64,000 bases of DNA, from the NCBI GenBank assembly GCA_963422465.1, contig OY730172.1, positions 2,170,001 to 2,234,000 on the forward strand, given 5' to 3'. The notes under the pieces are model-generated. The model ran no database searches. It was given only the letters and a program-made list of their open reading frames with translations, and was not told the DNA's origin. Source of the stretch: Lichina pygmaea (lineage: Eukaryota > Ascomycota > Lichinomycetes > Lichinales > Lichinaceae). Shown here in pieces: positions 1 to 11,334 of the stretch. Both the position numbers and the translations under genes were made by a program. Within the stretch, counting starts at the first letter, position 1, and the number at the start of each line of letters is the position of its first letter.

Positions 1-1781
1 CAGACCTGACCCTTTCACAGACAACGCGCGACCCCTCCAATCGTGTCGCCGCACGGCTGGAAGCGACGATGCTACCTCTTCCTGCCCCCGCGTTCCGCTT
101 CTGTTGCTCTTTTTGGAAGCTCTCTCCTTGAGGGCGCCTGAACACGGACGTGTCTTTTCAGGGTGCACGGCTTCTCGTCACTGCAGCCTGCTATCTCCCT
201 CTTGTATCGTTTCTGCTGCAAGCGACGGCTTTCGAGCGTCGACGCTTGCTGTTTCCGACAGTACTAATGTACGGATGTACGTATTACCGCAAGCTCCTTA
301 TCGGTTCTTCCGATGCTACTCTCCTGACAAGTGCACAATCCCTGCATCTCTACGCTTCTTATCCGCTACTCCTCCGGATCTAGCCTAGGACCATTGTTGC
401 CGCCATGACCCTGGTTGGCCTTGTGACTACGAATCCTGACCGCACTCATGCGCGGTTCCGGCGAGCTATTTTCAGCATGCAACCTGTCATGGATCCGAGA
501 CATCTGCTTGTCGTCGTCGTCGGGAAGAGGCTCTTGCCATCGGTCCAGCTCAGTCCATTCGGATGGCAGTTCTCGAAGGGCCGCCCACTCCTGCAATCGG
601 GCCCCTCTTGAGTCGCCCCCATCTGCGGACCAGCATCGTTCAGGGATCGTGTCGAGACCAATCGCCGACCCCAAGCACACGTGGGCAATCCTCAATCGTG
701 GTGCTACCGTTACCCGATCGTTGGCCTCGCCCCCCTTGGCCGTGAGCCAGGAGCGATCTGGCCTCGGGTGAGGTGGGGTCAATGGGGCTACACTTGCCCG
801 GTCCATTACGCCTACAAGTCGCAGAAAGATGATCACTTGGCCGCCGCCATGTCCCGTCGCTGGCTGATCTTGAAGCTCATCCCCCTCACCTAACGTAGGC
901 TGATGAGGTACGTATGTACAGATGTGGAGAATCTAAGGTGATTGCAGTAAGAAGAAGATCGATAATCTCTCTCGCAGGGATATCATGTCCAATAAAGGAT
1001 CAGGAACGGAGACGGAGAGACAGAGATATCGTCGAGCAGGAAGGACAGAAGCAGCCACTTTATCACAAGAATAACGATCCACAAAGTACGGAGTACGTAC
1101 TCCGGACTACGAGTACGTGAACTGGTCCGCAGCAGCCACCTAAACTCCAATCTGCCTAGTTCTGCCACATCTCTCTGCTTGTCCGACAGCTGCAGCAAGG
1201 GCTCGTAATCTTGCAGATGGACTGACCGACTCTAATCGAAGCAAGACAAACTTACGAACTTACAGTACAGTATGGTGTCTTGCCAGACAGCACCTTCGAC
1301 AAGTTCTGATCAGTGGGGAGTTTCAAATACTGTAGTCGTACTTTCTTCGCCGAGCCTTGATGATAGGGAACAGAGCGACAAGGAGAGGCCAACAGGAAAG
1401 TAGCTGACACACCTATATCAAGAAGTAGATTCGTTCCATGTTTTCTGATCATAGCAGTTTGGAAAAACCTTTGATACCAAAGAAAAAAAACCTACTGGGG
1501 TATGATAGGGACGGCGAGCCGGGTGGATCCAATCGATACTCGTACAGCCCCGGGCACACGACTCGGCATTGGCTGAAGAAGGGAGGCACGAAAACCAATG
1601 TGAGGACGGTAGGGGCCTAGAGAGAAAGCTGCGGAAAGAAGATGCAGAGACATGCCAGTACGGTAGTTGGATGATCGATCTTCTTGGAGACCAGACTCGA
1701 TCACATCATCATGTTCGGGTGTTCAGTCGGTGCGACTACGGTAAGACTCGAAGATTGAAGCCGTCTCGGACTCGGGGCCTA
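1..1781. other. gene-poor stretch, no supported gene
   Basis: No recognisable protein is encoded here. The longest open frame (366-836, minus, 156 codons) has no domain I know, no clear splice context and biased composition, so I do not call it. Positions 1085-1120 and other points carry GTAC-rich palindromic runs that recur in most intergenic parts of the window. Confidence 0.5.
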
Positions 1782-1887
1782 CCCGTGCCATGGGGGGGTA
1801 CTACCCCCCCCCCCCCCCCCGCTCCCGTCCGTTCGGTACGTCCGGGACACCACTCCGCCAGGAGGGGTGTCGGACAGTTCAATGATC
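1782..1887 (+). repeat. left terminal inverted repeat of the TA-flanked element
   Basis: It pairs with 2487-2581 on the opposite strand. The outer part has drifted and carries a 17-C homopolymer (1804-1820) not matched in the right repeat. The inner part (about 1829-1887) is nearly identical to its partner. Confidence 0.8.
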
Positions 1888-2486
1888 ACTTTCTTGTCAG
1901 GATCAGTTGCAATGTCTACAACTCCACAACACAACAACTAAATAGAGACGTATGTGGCTTATTTGATTCCTATACTTCTGTACTATCATCTCTGAAGTTA
2001 TAGACTTCTCTAGATTTTTGTGGTGTTGCTGAGAAGCCATGACAGTGGTCACTCACAAAGAGGGTTCCAGCAACATCAATTTGACAAGACTTATAACTCC
2101 ACAACTAGATAGACAAGTAGTAATTTCTATGTGTCCATCTGATTCCCCTACTCTTATAGTGCTATCCTTAACCTGTAGACTCTCCCTGAAATCACTGGTG
2201 TTGCTGAGTAGCTATTGTAGTCTGACTTGCCTACGTAGTAGTCCTTCTCAATCCTCTCACGAGAGAGCTCGCTTCTCTCACAATGGTAAGCCTTTTCTAC
2301 TCTCAAAGTCACTGTACTGGGACATCAAATTCCCTGTATAACTTTGGTATGGCGATAGCATTTTTACAGTCAGAGATGGAATCCACACCTTCTGTGATGC
2401 GAGCCTCAGCTTCCTTGTAAGATTTGGCCATGTTGTGGTGGAGTTGTAGTGGTTTAAAATTGGGGACTAGCAACAGATTTACTAGC

Positions 2487-2581
2487 GATCGTTGAACTGT
2501 CCGGCACCCCTCCTGGCGGAGCGGTGTCCCGGACGTACCGAAGGGACGGGTAACCAACCGTGCCACCCCCCCTGGCACGGG
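2487..2581 (-). repeat. right terminal inverted repeat of the TA-flanked element
   Basis: Reverse complement of the left repeat. It keeps a short uninterrupted C run (2565-2572) where the left copy has a long tract, so this end may be closer to the ancestral sequence. Confidence 0.8.
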
Positions 2582-2583
2582 TA

Positions 2584-3270
2584 CTCGTATAAGGGGCCCC
2601 GTCAACTGACTAAGCCGATTGACTACTGACTAAGCCTGACCGGGCCGGGGCCCGGCGCCTATAACGTACGAGTACGGCCGCGCTAGTACAGTACGATGAG
2701 TATGTTACGTGTTGGTAGAGCCAGCGCAGAGGCCCCTGTCCACCTTCCCTTCCTTCACCAAAGGACAAAGCATTGTAGCTTGCTCCCGTATCTGATAACA
2801 AAACTGTGAGCCTGGGGGAAGAACGTGGTAGGCTCACGATGCCATGGGGACGTCTGCTGCCTAATACGTTACTAGCCTGCCGCTGACTAATTCTACGTGC
2901 TAGTACGGAGTTACGTCATGGTCCGACAGCATTTACTACTCACATGACCAGAGTCGCGGCTTCGTTCGTCCCGTGAAGCTTCCGGCTTTGCCCGCTTGGA
3001 GTAATGAATCCAATTACCACGGCTTCTGTAAACGGAAGGGCGGGGCGACAGCCTTTAACGGTTCGGTCGAGGACGGATGACTAATGCCCTTGGGCTCTCG
3101 CCCTCGGCGATTTCAAACATCGATTGGAGCTATTGTAATGTACCATATAGCTGCCGTTCCGGTACGGGGGTACGGTAGCGGGGAGGGGGGTATCGATCCA
3201 CGACGTCAACATTCCAACTGCGTGTACGGGAGTACAGTACGTACGTAGTTGGAGTCGAGTAGTTGCTTGT
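2584..3270. other. intergenic, upstream of the cytochrome b561 gene
   Basis: No coding sequence is supported. It probably includes the promoter and 5' leader of the gene starting at 3271. GTAC-rich runs occur at about 3150-3175 and 3220-3245. Confidence 0.45.
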
Positions 3271-4354
3271 ATGAAGAAGCGATCCTCGACCGCTACAGCT
3301 CAACGCCCATCTCCACCGTCGACACGAACGTCAGCAAGCATGCCCGTCTTGGATCAAACGGCTTCCGGCCGCCCCGAGCAGGAGCCCCTGCTGGGTCGGC
3401 CCGGCGATGCCACGCAAACGGAGGGAAAGCCCATATATCATAATCTGGTGATGGGTGAGGACAGCATCGGGAGAGAACCTGGCGGGCAGAAGAACGATGC
3501 CAGGCGACGGGTGGTGCTCGCTGCTGACGCGCGGATGGGCTAGGCACGGCTATCGTCGCTCAGGCTGGCATTTGGATCGTAAGGCGCTCTCGGTCGAGGA
3601 CGTGGTCTTGGCAGGACCATACGTCGCCGCATCCGTGCTTACCCACCTGTCTAGCTCATCGTGGTCGTCTGGGTCAATGTCCTCTCGCTCCCGCCGATGC
3701 TGTTGGCCGGGCATCCGGTGAGACGGCTTCCCGCGTGCGTCGACAAGATCCCACGACGCTGACGATCGCTGTTTAGCTTCTCAATTCGGTACGAGCCTCC
3801 GCTGTTGAGCCCTGACGTATCCGATCTCAGGAACAGACCCCACCTGACGGCCGCAACACGTGCAGTTCGGCCTCTTGCTCATCACCCAATCGGTACTCCT
3901 CCTCCAACCGACGCACACGCAAGCGCAGAAGCGGAAAGGCACCCAGATTCATTCCATCCTGAACAGCGTTGGCGTCTTGGCCTTGCTCGCCGGCTTCATC
4001 GTCATCGAGGTCAACAAGCAACGTGGCGGCACAAAACACTTGCACAGCCCGCACGCTTGGCTCGGCTTGATCACGTACATCGTCTTCTTCGTCCAAGCCC
4101 TGGTCGGCCTGACGCAGTTCTACACGCCCAAAGTCTACGGCGGTGTCGACGGTGCCAAGAAGATCTACAAGTACCACCGCATGTCCGGCTACGCTGTGCT
4201 GGTGTTCGCTCTCGCCACCGCCGTGGCGGCCACCCAGACGGATTTCAACAAGAACGTTGGACACATCATGATGTGGACCATCCTCCTTCCCAGCCTGCTC
4301 ATCCTGGCCGGCATCGTACCTCGGATCAAGAAGCAGAAACTGGGACTGAACTGA
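3271..4354 (+). CDS. cytochrome b561-type transmembrane electron-transfer protein
   Basis: Exons 3271-3454, 3544-3578, 3655-3717 and 3866-4354 join in phase to 256 residues. The joined reading gives a hydrophilic N-terminus, then hydrophobic helices with the family's spaced histidines: H93 (AGHPFG), H123 (IHSILN), H157 (HSPHAWLG) and H198 (KYHRMSGY). In cytochrome b561 proteins such residues ligate two haems and move electrons across a membrane, often from ascorbate or to ferric iron. Five or six helices are visible and the C-terminus is lysine-rich. The continuous motif LLAGHPFGLLL across the exon 3/4 junction is strong support for that splice. The start could instead be the in-frame ATG at 3340. 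There is no attached DOMON or reductase domain, so this is the stand-alone type. Its donor, acceptor and compartment cannot be read from sequence. Confidence 0.85.
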
Positions 4355-6655
4355 AGAACGACATGGGGACGTGGATCATTCTTATACCCCGCCTTCTCGA
4401 CTTCGAAGGGCGATTGGCTTCTTGGCCACTTCATCTTCCCATGTGTACTCATGTTGCAGCTGCCCTTCAACCTGTCTCAAGCAGTGATTGTGAAAATCTC
4501 GTACAGGACGACCATCCATGCTTGTTTCAGTCGCGACGGACGTCTCTTATTTCTCCACCTGGCGCGAGTATATCCCGCAGCTGCTGCTAAACCCATCCGA
4601 ACCGGTCTGCAAAAGAACGAAACCACCCATTTCCGTATTCAAATGGTCACACCCTGCCATCGGCTTTGTTCCTCTCGGTTCATCCGATCTTGTTGCTACG
4701 TTCTCCTTCAAGGGTTAGCGTCTGGGGGAGCTCTCGCGCTGGACTCGAGAACACAGTCACGATCAGCAGCAGCACCGGCATCATTTTTTCAGCCACCTCA
4801 TAATACAACATCCTCTGTCCACGCAGATACAATACAGACGTAACGAGATCGTTCCTGACTCCTAAGCTCCCCGTCTCGTGGGCCTTGTGTCTAATCCGCA
4901 GAGTGAAATCCTCAGCCCCATCGTTCTTCTCGAGCAATTGCCATTCGACAGCCGACGAAAAGGAATCTGCCCTGCACCGCGTTGGAAGTGCGCACAGCTC
5001 CCACAGCCGGCGTCGAGCTTTCCGTCTTCCTGTCCGATGTAGCTCCTTTGATCAGTGACCTGTGAACGGTTCGTCGACTTGCTTCGGCAGGCTCGATCGA
5101 CGGCTTTAGACCTTTCGTCGACACGAAAAGTTGAGTTCCCTTGCGTGTCCCTTTGAGATCCCTCTCGACGCCGTCGCACAGTACATGCGTACAAGAAAGC
5201 ACGAAAGTGTCATCTGGGGGAAGTGACAGTGGACAGGCTGGAGGGTGCGATCTCCGGCGGATGGCCTTTTACTCGTGTGATTCTAGTTTCATTCGTGCAA
5301 AGAGGTAATTGAATCTCGGACGGAAGGGCTAGGGCTGAGCCTGGAGTAGTCTTAGTCAGCTGACGTGGGCCATATAGCCCCCGAGTCCGAGAAGGGCTTC
5401 AATCGACAGCTTCTTCTCCCCTCTCTGAGCAGGCCGACACCTCTGTAGCTCCAGCACTGTACGAGTACATAGTCGGTGGCGTACCGGATACACTGTTGCT
5501 GACAAAAATGACGTCAGGGTACGTATGTACATACGCACTCCAGGTAAAGAGCGAGCTGCTGGGCCGGATCGTCCAAGGTCTTGAGGCTCCACACCCACAT
5601 GAAATGGGCTGAAGAGAACTCAGTAGTTACAGTATGGAGCTGTAGCTGACTCAGCAGATTATTGACAGTGGCGCTTCATACAGTAATCACTCCACACGGT
5701 AGTAAGCTGGAAGTTCAGCGACCATGTCAGAATGCTGACCCTAGCTCGGTACACCAGCCGAACTCGTCGCCTCACCAGCCAAGGATAGATCACGTCTCCA
5801 AGCCTCTCAACCCTCCAGGCTTCGGCAGCTCGAAAGCGACAGCAGATGACTTGAGATTATATGCTGTCAGGCGTGCCGGGCAGCTGTTGATCCAAACAGG
5901 GGTCACGATTACGCACTCAACGCCGGACAACATCTACAGTAGGTAGCTCAAGATTTTTGATAGTGCGGCTCTGCAATGTACATACGTACATCATCACGCC
6001 CTCCGCCCATACTGTAAGTATGTCCTACTACGGGAGTACAGAAGTACCTCGTACATCTTGACGATGATAGTCGATGATGGCGATGATCATGATGATGACC
6101 TGCCCTGTTTCCAGCCTCTCGTCACAAGCTGGAGCTGCAGCTGGAGCCGGATGAAGTGGTCGGTCCAGCGATAAGCACTCGGCTTCGCTTCGCTATGATA
6201 GCCGACCTGAGGTGCCTGTCGTCTAGGCTATCGGACCCCTACTGCTAGGCAGTCCTACTGCAGCCTTTTAGCGTCAGTGTGCTGCAGCATGGAATACGGC
6301 GCAGACCATTCGTTTGTTGGAATCGCAGAAATAAGCCCAAGCGCTCGACTGCTGCATCATTTACCCTGGTCCCTTTATCCAACAAGGCCCTTTCTACTTC
6401 TCGCTCGCCTCACCCACAAGGTCAACCACGGTTCTCTCACCATCGTGAACGAGGTCGTGTCGCGTGCTCAGACTGGCCAGCAACAAGAGACGTACAAGGT
6501 GTCAGCCACTGGAGCCGCAAGACACGGCCGAGAACGCAAGCCGCGGGCTCTGGAACACGCCAGTACGTAGTGCCTTTTAGCTTTCCGGTCGGCTCTACGA
6601 ACGTACAGTAGCACCGAAAGATTGACCCGTCCGCTGTACCATAGCTCGGGCTTCG
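4355..6655. other. 2.3-kb intergenic region
   Basis: Only short frames without recognisable domains occur, on both strands (for example 4862-5202 minus). A degenerate GAT-rich tract lies at 6060-6100, and GTAC-rich runs lie at 5515-5535 and 6030-6055. The right part should hold the promoter of the TBC gene at 6656. I see no RNA gene. Confidence 0.45.
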
Positions 6656-9638
6656 ATGAACGGCGATGGATACACCGTCGTTACGAGCTCGTCGCCGACG
6701 GCGCCGACGTTTGAAACTCCGAGCCACGAGACTTCCAGGCGACATCACAATGGCGACGCGACCGCGACAAGGCCGTTGTTCCGGCTAACGCCCGCCGATC
6801 CTGATCGACGTCGGCACGGCCGAGTGGACGCTCGCCCCGGACCAGGGCCCGAGATCTCTCGAACGGGATCGCCATCGGCCGTCTGGAGGACGTCGAAGCC
6901 GGTCTCCAGGAACAAGCACAAGAACCAGAACAAGGAGGAGGAGGAGGAGGAGGAGGAGGAGGAGGAGCGCGACTCGGGCATTGGCGCGACTTCGTCGACT
7001 GCGCGTAATGGGCTCTCGCTCTCGAACGACGACAACGACGGCGACGAAGATCGCGACAGGTACCGGAGCAGAGCAGCCTCGGCCGAGCCTGACGTCCGAC
7101 TCTCGACGAGCATCCCGTCAGGAAGCTTGTTCGGGGACGAACTGCTGGCTCATATGACGTTCAGCAAGAGAGGAAGCATACTGTTGGGGGGAACGAGAGC
7201 GGATCGCGGCGAGAATGGCCATCTTCGGCGTCAAAGCTGTCAGGGACTCCCGGTCCTGTCGCCGGTCCGGCGCGAGCGCCAACGCGAGCGCGTGCTATCC
7301 GCAGACGAGGACCTCCTGTCGCGTCAGGTACGGTCGCTGTACGGCCACGCCAAGGGATCACATGGAGGCCGCCAGACCGCGGCGCCGACGACGCTGGCGC
7401 GATCGCCCGCGGCCCGCTCCGAGCTCTCTCTCGAGACGGCTGGGCAGCCGAGTCCGCACACGCCGTCGCAAGCGCAGCGTGACGGAGAACCGAGCCCGTT
7501 GGCATTCGGCTCGGACGTATCCGGCTGTGCGAGGCCCAAACGCTTCCACCCGGCCATCGACCCGGACGAAGACGATCGCGGCGGCCTGGAGGACTGGGAG
7601 GATCTCGAGGCCGGAGACGTCGATCGCTACGGATTCATCATCTCGCGGAAGCTGTCGGCTCGCGCCTCGTCGACGAACCCGAACAAGAGCCCACGCATGT
7701 TCGAACCCCAGCGGCCTCGACGAGTGTCGACCTTGCTCCAGCTGGCGAACGAGACGCCCCGGAAGGACCGCTCGCTCGGATGGAGGGCCGGATCGCCCAA
7801 GACGACACGGTCCGTGACGCCGCAGTCGAGGCCGTGGCAGCCGTCGGAACGATCGTTCGGCCCGTCGAGCTCGGTCACGTCCGGCCGGAACCCGTCGGCC
7901 TGGACCCTCCCCGCTCGTCCTTTCCGATTCGCGGCCGGTCTCCTTCAGGGGACCAAGAGCAAGCGAATCCTGGCCGAGGCCGGCGACATGCTGACGATGC
8001 CGCCCGGTCTCGCCGACGCCTCGGAGGACGGTGACGCGGCCAGGAGGCCGTCGTCGTCGAAGGAGAAGGAGAAGGAGAGCGCCCGAGCCGACAAGTGGTT
8101 GAAGATGGCGAGGGTGGTCGCGAGAGGAGCCGATGGTCGAGGGATGCTGTTCGACTTTGACGTTCACGATCCGAAGGTGCGCATCGACTCCCCTCCTGCG
8201 CCGTCGGATTTCCACTTGCGTGTGTCACCGGCAACGAGCGGCTTTCGACGGAGGGGCCAGAGCGCTGACGACCGCCATAGCTTATATCTCGCACCTGGAA
8301 AGGTGTTCCGGACCGGTGGCGGGCGACGGCGTGGCACGCCTTTCTGTCGAGCAGCGCCGGGAAATACAAGGATAGCCCTCCGGACGAGGAGATCGTGGCC
8401 AGCTATCACGTAAGGAACATGTCTCGTCGGCAGCCTGCCCGCGTTCTGTAACCTCCATCCGCCCGGTCGGGCTTCAAGGGTACGGCGCTCACGACCGGTG
8501 ACGGCACAGGTCCTCCTGGGACAGAGCTCCCCCGACGACGTCCAGATCGATCTCGACGTGCCCCGGACCATCAACAGGCACGTCTTGTTCCGGAAGAGAT
8601 ATCGAGGAGGGTCAGTCCGACCCGCCCCTCTGCTCCCCCCCCCCCCCCCCCCCCCCCCCCTTGGCCGCGATGACGTCCGTGCTCAAGGCTGACACGACGG
8701 CAACAGCCAACGCTTGCTATTCCGTCTCCTGCACGCTCTGTCGCTGTACTTTCCCAGCACCGGCTACGTCCAAGGCATGGCGTCGTTGGCGGCGACGCTG
8801 CTCTGCTACTTCGACGAGGACACGGCCTTTGTCATGCTCGTGCGCATGTGGAAGCTGCGCGGCCTCGAGCGGCTCTACCAACCGGGTTTCAGCGGGCTCA
8901 TGGAGGTCCTCGGGGACTTTGAGACGAACTGGCTCTCGAGAAGCCCGGTGGCCGAGAAGCTGGTAAGGGACACTCGCGCCCCTACAAGTGGCCCATCGAC
9001 AACAATGGACACCGCTCAAGCCCTACAACCCATCGACCCACCTCACCCTGCGCTATCCTGAGCGTGCCGACTCGCTAACCTCGGCTTAGAACGACCTCGG
9101 CATCGACGCCACCGCGTACGGAACCCGCTGGTACCTCACGCTGTTCAACCACTCCATCCCCTTTCCCGCCCAGCTTCGTGTCTGGGACGTGTTCATGCTC
9201 CTCGGCGAGCCCAACACCGCTCCGTCGTCCGCCTCCGTAGGCCCCCCCGACGCCACCGTATCAAATGCAGCATCGGCCTCCTCCTCTCACCATCGATATT
9301 CTTCATCACATGGCGCCGCATCATCATCAACTCCTACGATCGCAGGCACGACGACGACGACGACAACGACGTCCACCACCGCCGTCAATACCACCACTCC
9401 AGCTACGGAACCCATCAACAACAACAGCACCAACGACAGTAACAACAACTCGTTCGACGGCGGCTTCGACATTCTGCACGCCACCTCGGCCGCGCTGATC
9501 GACGGCGTCGGCGAGATCCTGCTGGAGTCGGACTTTGAAAACGCCATGAAGGTGCTGACGTCCTGGGTCCCCATCATGGACGAGGAGCTCTTCATGAAGG
9601 TCGTCAAGGCCGAGTGGAAGCAACGTAGGCGGAGATAG
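6656..9638 (+). CDS. TBC-domain Rab GTPase-activating protein
   Basis: Exons 6656-8176, 8281-8409, 8510-8610, 8707-8962 and 9090-9638 join in phase to 851 residues. The first 500 residues are disordered and rich in Ser, Arg and Glu, with a poly-Glu run near residue 100. The TBC domain follows, opening with LISRTWKGVPDRWRATAWH (about 508-526). It carries the catalytic arginine in IDLDVPR (R569) and the glutamine in GYVQGM (Q606), the two fingers that accelerate GTP hydrolysis by Rabs. The domain ends with FENAMKVLTSWVPIMDEELFMKV. A low-complexity Ser/Thr/Asn insert lies in its last third (encoded about 9235-9460). The order matches fungal Gyp-type GAPs of secretion and endocytosis, but the Rab target is not deducible. 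Intron 3 (8611-8706) contains a 26-C homopolymer just upstream of the acceptor. Confidence 0.88.
8635..8660 (+). repeat. 26-bp poly-C tract in an intron
   Basis: It lies inside intron 3 of the TBC gene, about 47 bp before the acceptor, where a pyrimidine tract would be tolerated. Confidence 0.9.
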
Positions 9639-10427
9639 GGTTTGGTCGTGATGTCGTGGTGTGGTGGTGTTCCCCGTTGTCAAGGTCAAGATTAATCAGT
9701 CCCATCGTTCAATCCACCCATGTTCTCATGTTCTTTCGAACCGGACTTTTGAAGGCCGCGGAAGGGCCGGGGTCTCCCTTTCTCCAGTCTCAGTCTCCGC
9801 TGCCTGCTCTCTCTCTTCCCCCCAACCCTACTTCATTGTCAAGGGATGTGGGAAGTAGAACTTTGGCCTTCCTTGCCCCCACCTCTCTATCCATCACAAG
9901 TCAACACTCCTTTTCTTTTTTTTTTTTTCTTCATTTGTCTGCTACAGTCATTCTCACTTGAATCTCTCTCTCTCTCTCTCTCTTTTTTCTTTTCTTTTCT
10001 ACCCACACACTCTCTTCGATACCCATCTCCACAACGTTTAATTCCCCCCCCCCCCCTCCTCTGATCATACTCATTCCCTGCAGACACACACATCTCTCAT
10101 ACATGTACAGTACATCACATCAGATCCTTCCATCCACAGCTCTTGGAGTAAATCAACTCGATCACACTTTGTCTGCTCCACGTGCATACATACTAAAGAC
10201 GTGGGTTTTTTCACATGAAAGAGAATTGGTGACCTTCCTCGCAGGCCCTTCCTGTGGATTATATCGTTGCGGGTGCTTTTACCTGTCCCTTTTACAACAC
10301 TTCTGTTTTTCAGAAAGTTTCTCCTGTCCTGTCGCCCGAGATGGAAGTACTGTACTTGTTTCGGGCGCTCTTGCAGTGGTTGGGATGATGTGACGCTGCT
10401 GATCGGTTGTTTCGTGGTGGATTTAAT

Positions 10428-10520
10428 CGTCGTCATCAGCATCGTCATCAGCATCATCATCAGCATCATCATCGTCATCATCATCGTCATCGTCATCGTC
10501 ATCGTCGTCGTCACCGTCAG
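10428..10520 (+). repeat. CAT/CGT trinucleotide repeat
   Basis: Imperfect run of CATCAT and CGTCAT units, which yields spurious His- or Asp-rich frames on both strands. Confidence 0.85.
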
Positions 10521-10767
10521 CATTCCCTTCATCCCTCCTTTCGTAGACTGGGATCGTTCGGTGATCATCTTGGTGTATTTTGGGGATCTTGGTCATGCTG
10601 TTTATTTCAGTCATGCTGATATCGTCGTTCGGAAATGCTGCCAACATCCCGAGAGATGGACTGCTATCTGAGGTCCCGATAGCTGTAGATGCAGCTGCTG
10701 CAAGAGCCACGCAAGCCTCTGAGATGTCGTCTTACAGAGTAGTCTAGTCTTGTCGCTCTGCAGAGGG

Positions 10768-10803
10768 GAAGAAGAAGAAGAAGAAGAAGAAGAAGAAGAA
10801 GAA
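10768..10803 (+). repeat. GAA trinucleotide repeat
   Basis: About twelve GAA units with one variant near the right end. Confidence 0.9.
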
Positions 10804-10989
10804 CAAGAAGGGTAAGCAGTGGAGAAAGGCTCCGGAGCCTGCGCGTCGGAAAAAAGGAGATCATCTTCCAAAGAACACGACGCTAGGCTTTCTCGTCGCC
10901 GTCTTCGACAGGAAGCTCCGGCGCTGCTTTCGAAAGAACCGTTGATGGCATATTTTCACGCACGTCATGTTGCCATGTAGAGTGGAACA

Positions 10990-11200
10990 AGTCTCTCATC
11001 TGATCTGATCTGATCTGATCCGCTTCGTGAGAGTCAACCTCGGCCCCTCGAGTGAGGAGACATTCAACCGCTTCAACATGCCCCGTAGATGACGCTGAGT
11101 GCATGGCCATATGGCCCTCGAAACGGTCGCCCTACAGGGCCTTGATATCGATGTTTGCCTTCGACGCCGCCTCGGGAGTACTGCAGTCATGTCGTCTGAA
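10990..11200 (-). pseudogene. ankyrin-repeat gene fragment
   Basis: The minus strand reads MAMHSASSTGHVEAVECLLTRGAEVD, one clear ankyrin unit (helix pair plus the GAEVD turn). The preceding unit (ANIDIKAL) is interrupted by a stop, and no flanking repeats or domain survive. A TCTGA pentanucleotide tract (10997-11020) sits at its 3' side. It is most simply a decayed remnant of an ankyrin gene rather than a small functional protein. Confidence 0.55.
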
Positions 11201-11334
11201 AGGGCCGGCCGGCCGGCGCTCAGATAACTTGATGCCAAACTCCCAACTTGTCGTATCAGTCTACGTGGCAGTTGGCTGTCTCCCGGGAACGCCGCCTTGA
11301 CCTGCCCCTCGGACAGCCTCTTGTAAAGCGTCGA

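Larger units (their letters stand above)
1782..2581. mobile_element. non-autonomous TIR DNA transposon (MITE-like), TA target site
   Basis: An 800-bp element begins cccgtgcca and ends tggcacggg and is flanked on both sides by TA (1780-1781 and 2582-2583). The terminal inverted repeats are about 100 bp. Their inner 56 bp differ at only three positions, all transitions. The interior is visibly more AT-rich than the host genes and encodes no transposase. It contains an imperfect internal direct repeat (roughly 1910-2035 and 2085-2215, both ending near a ggtgttgctgag motif). TA duplication suggests mobilisation by a Tc1/mariner-superfamily transposase encoded elsewhere. That assignment is inference from the target site only. 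Confidence 0.78.
9639..10989. other. intergenic, rich in simple repeats
   Basis: Pyrimidine-rich microsatellites (TC repeat about 9965-9985, T run about 9917-9930, 13-C run 10044-10056) follow the TBC gene stop. The long frames here are products of trinucleotide repeats (His, Asp, Met or Ser runs) and are not credible genes. Confidence 0.55.

Noticed and set aside
366-836. 156-codon minus-strand open frame near the left edge
   Set aside because: No recognisable domain, no supporting splice context, and overlapping frames of similar length on the other strand.
10071-10710. Open frames rich in Met/Thr, His or Asp
   Set aside because: They are translations of CAT/CGT trinucleotide repeats in different phases, not conserved coding sequence.
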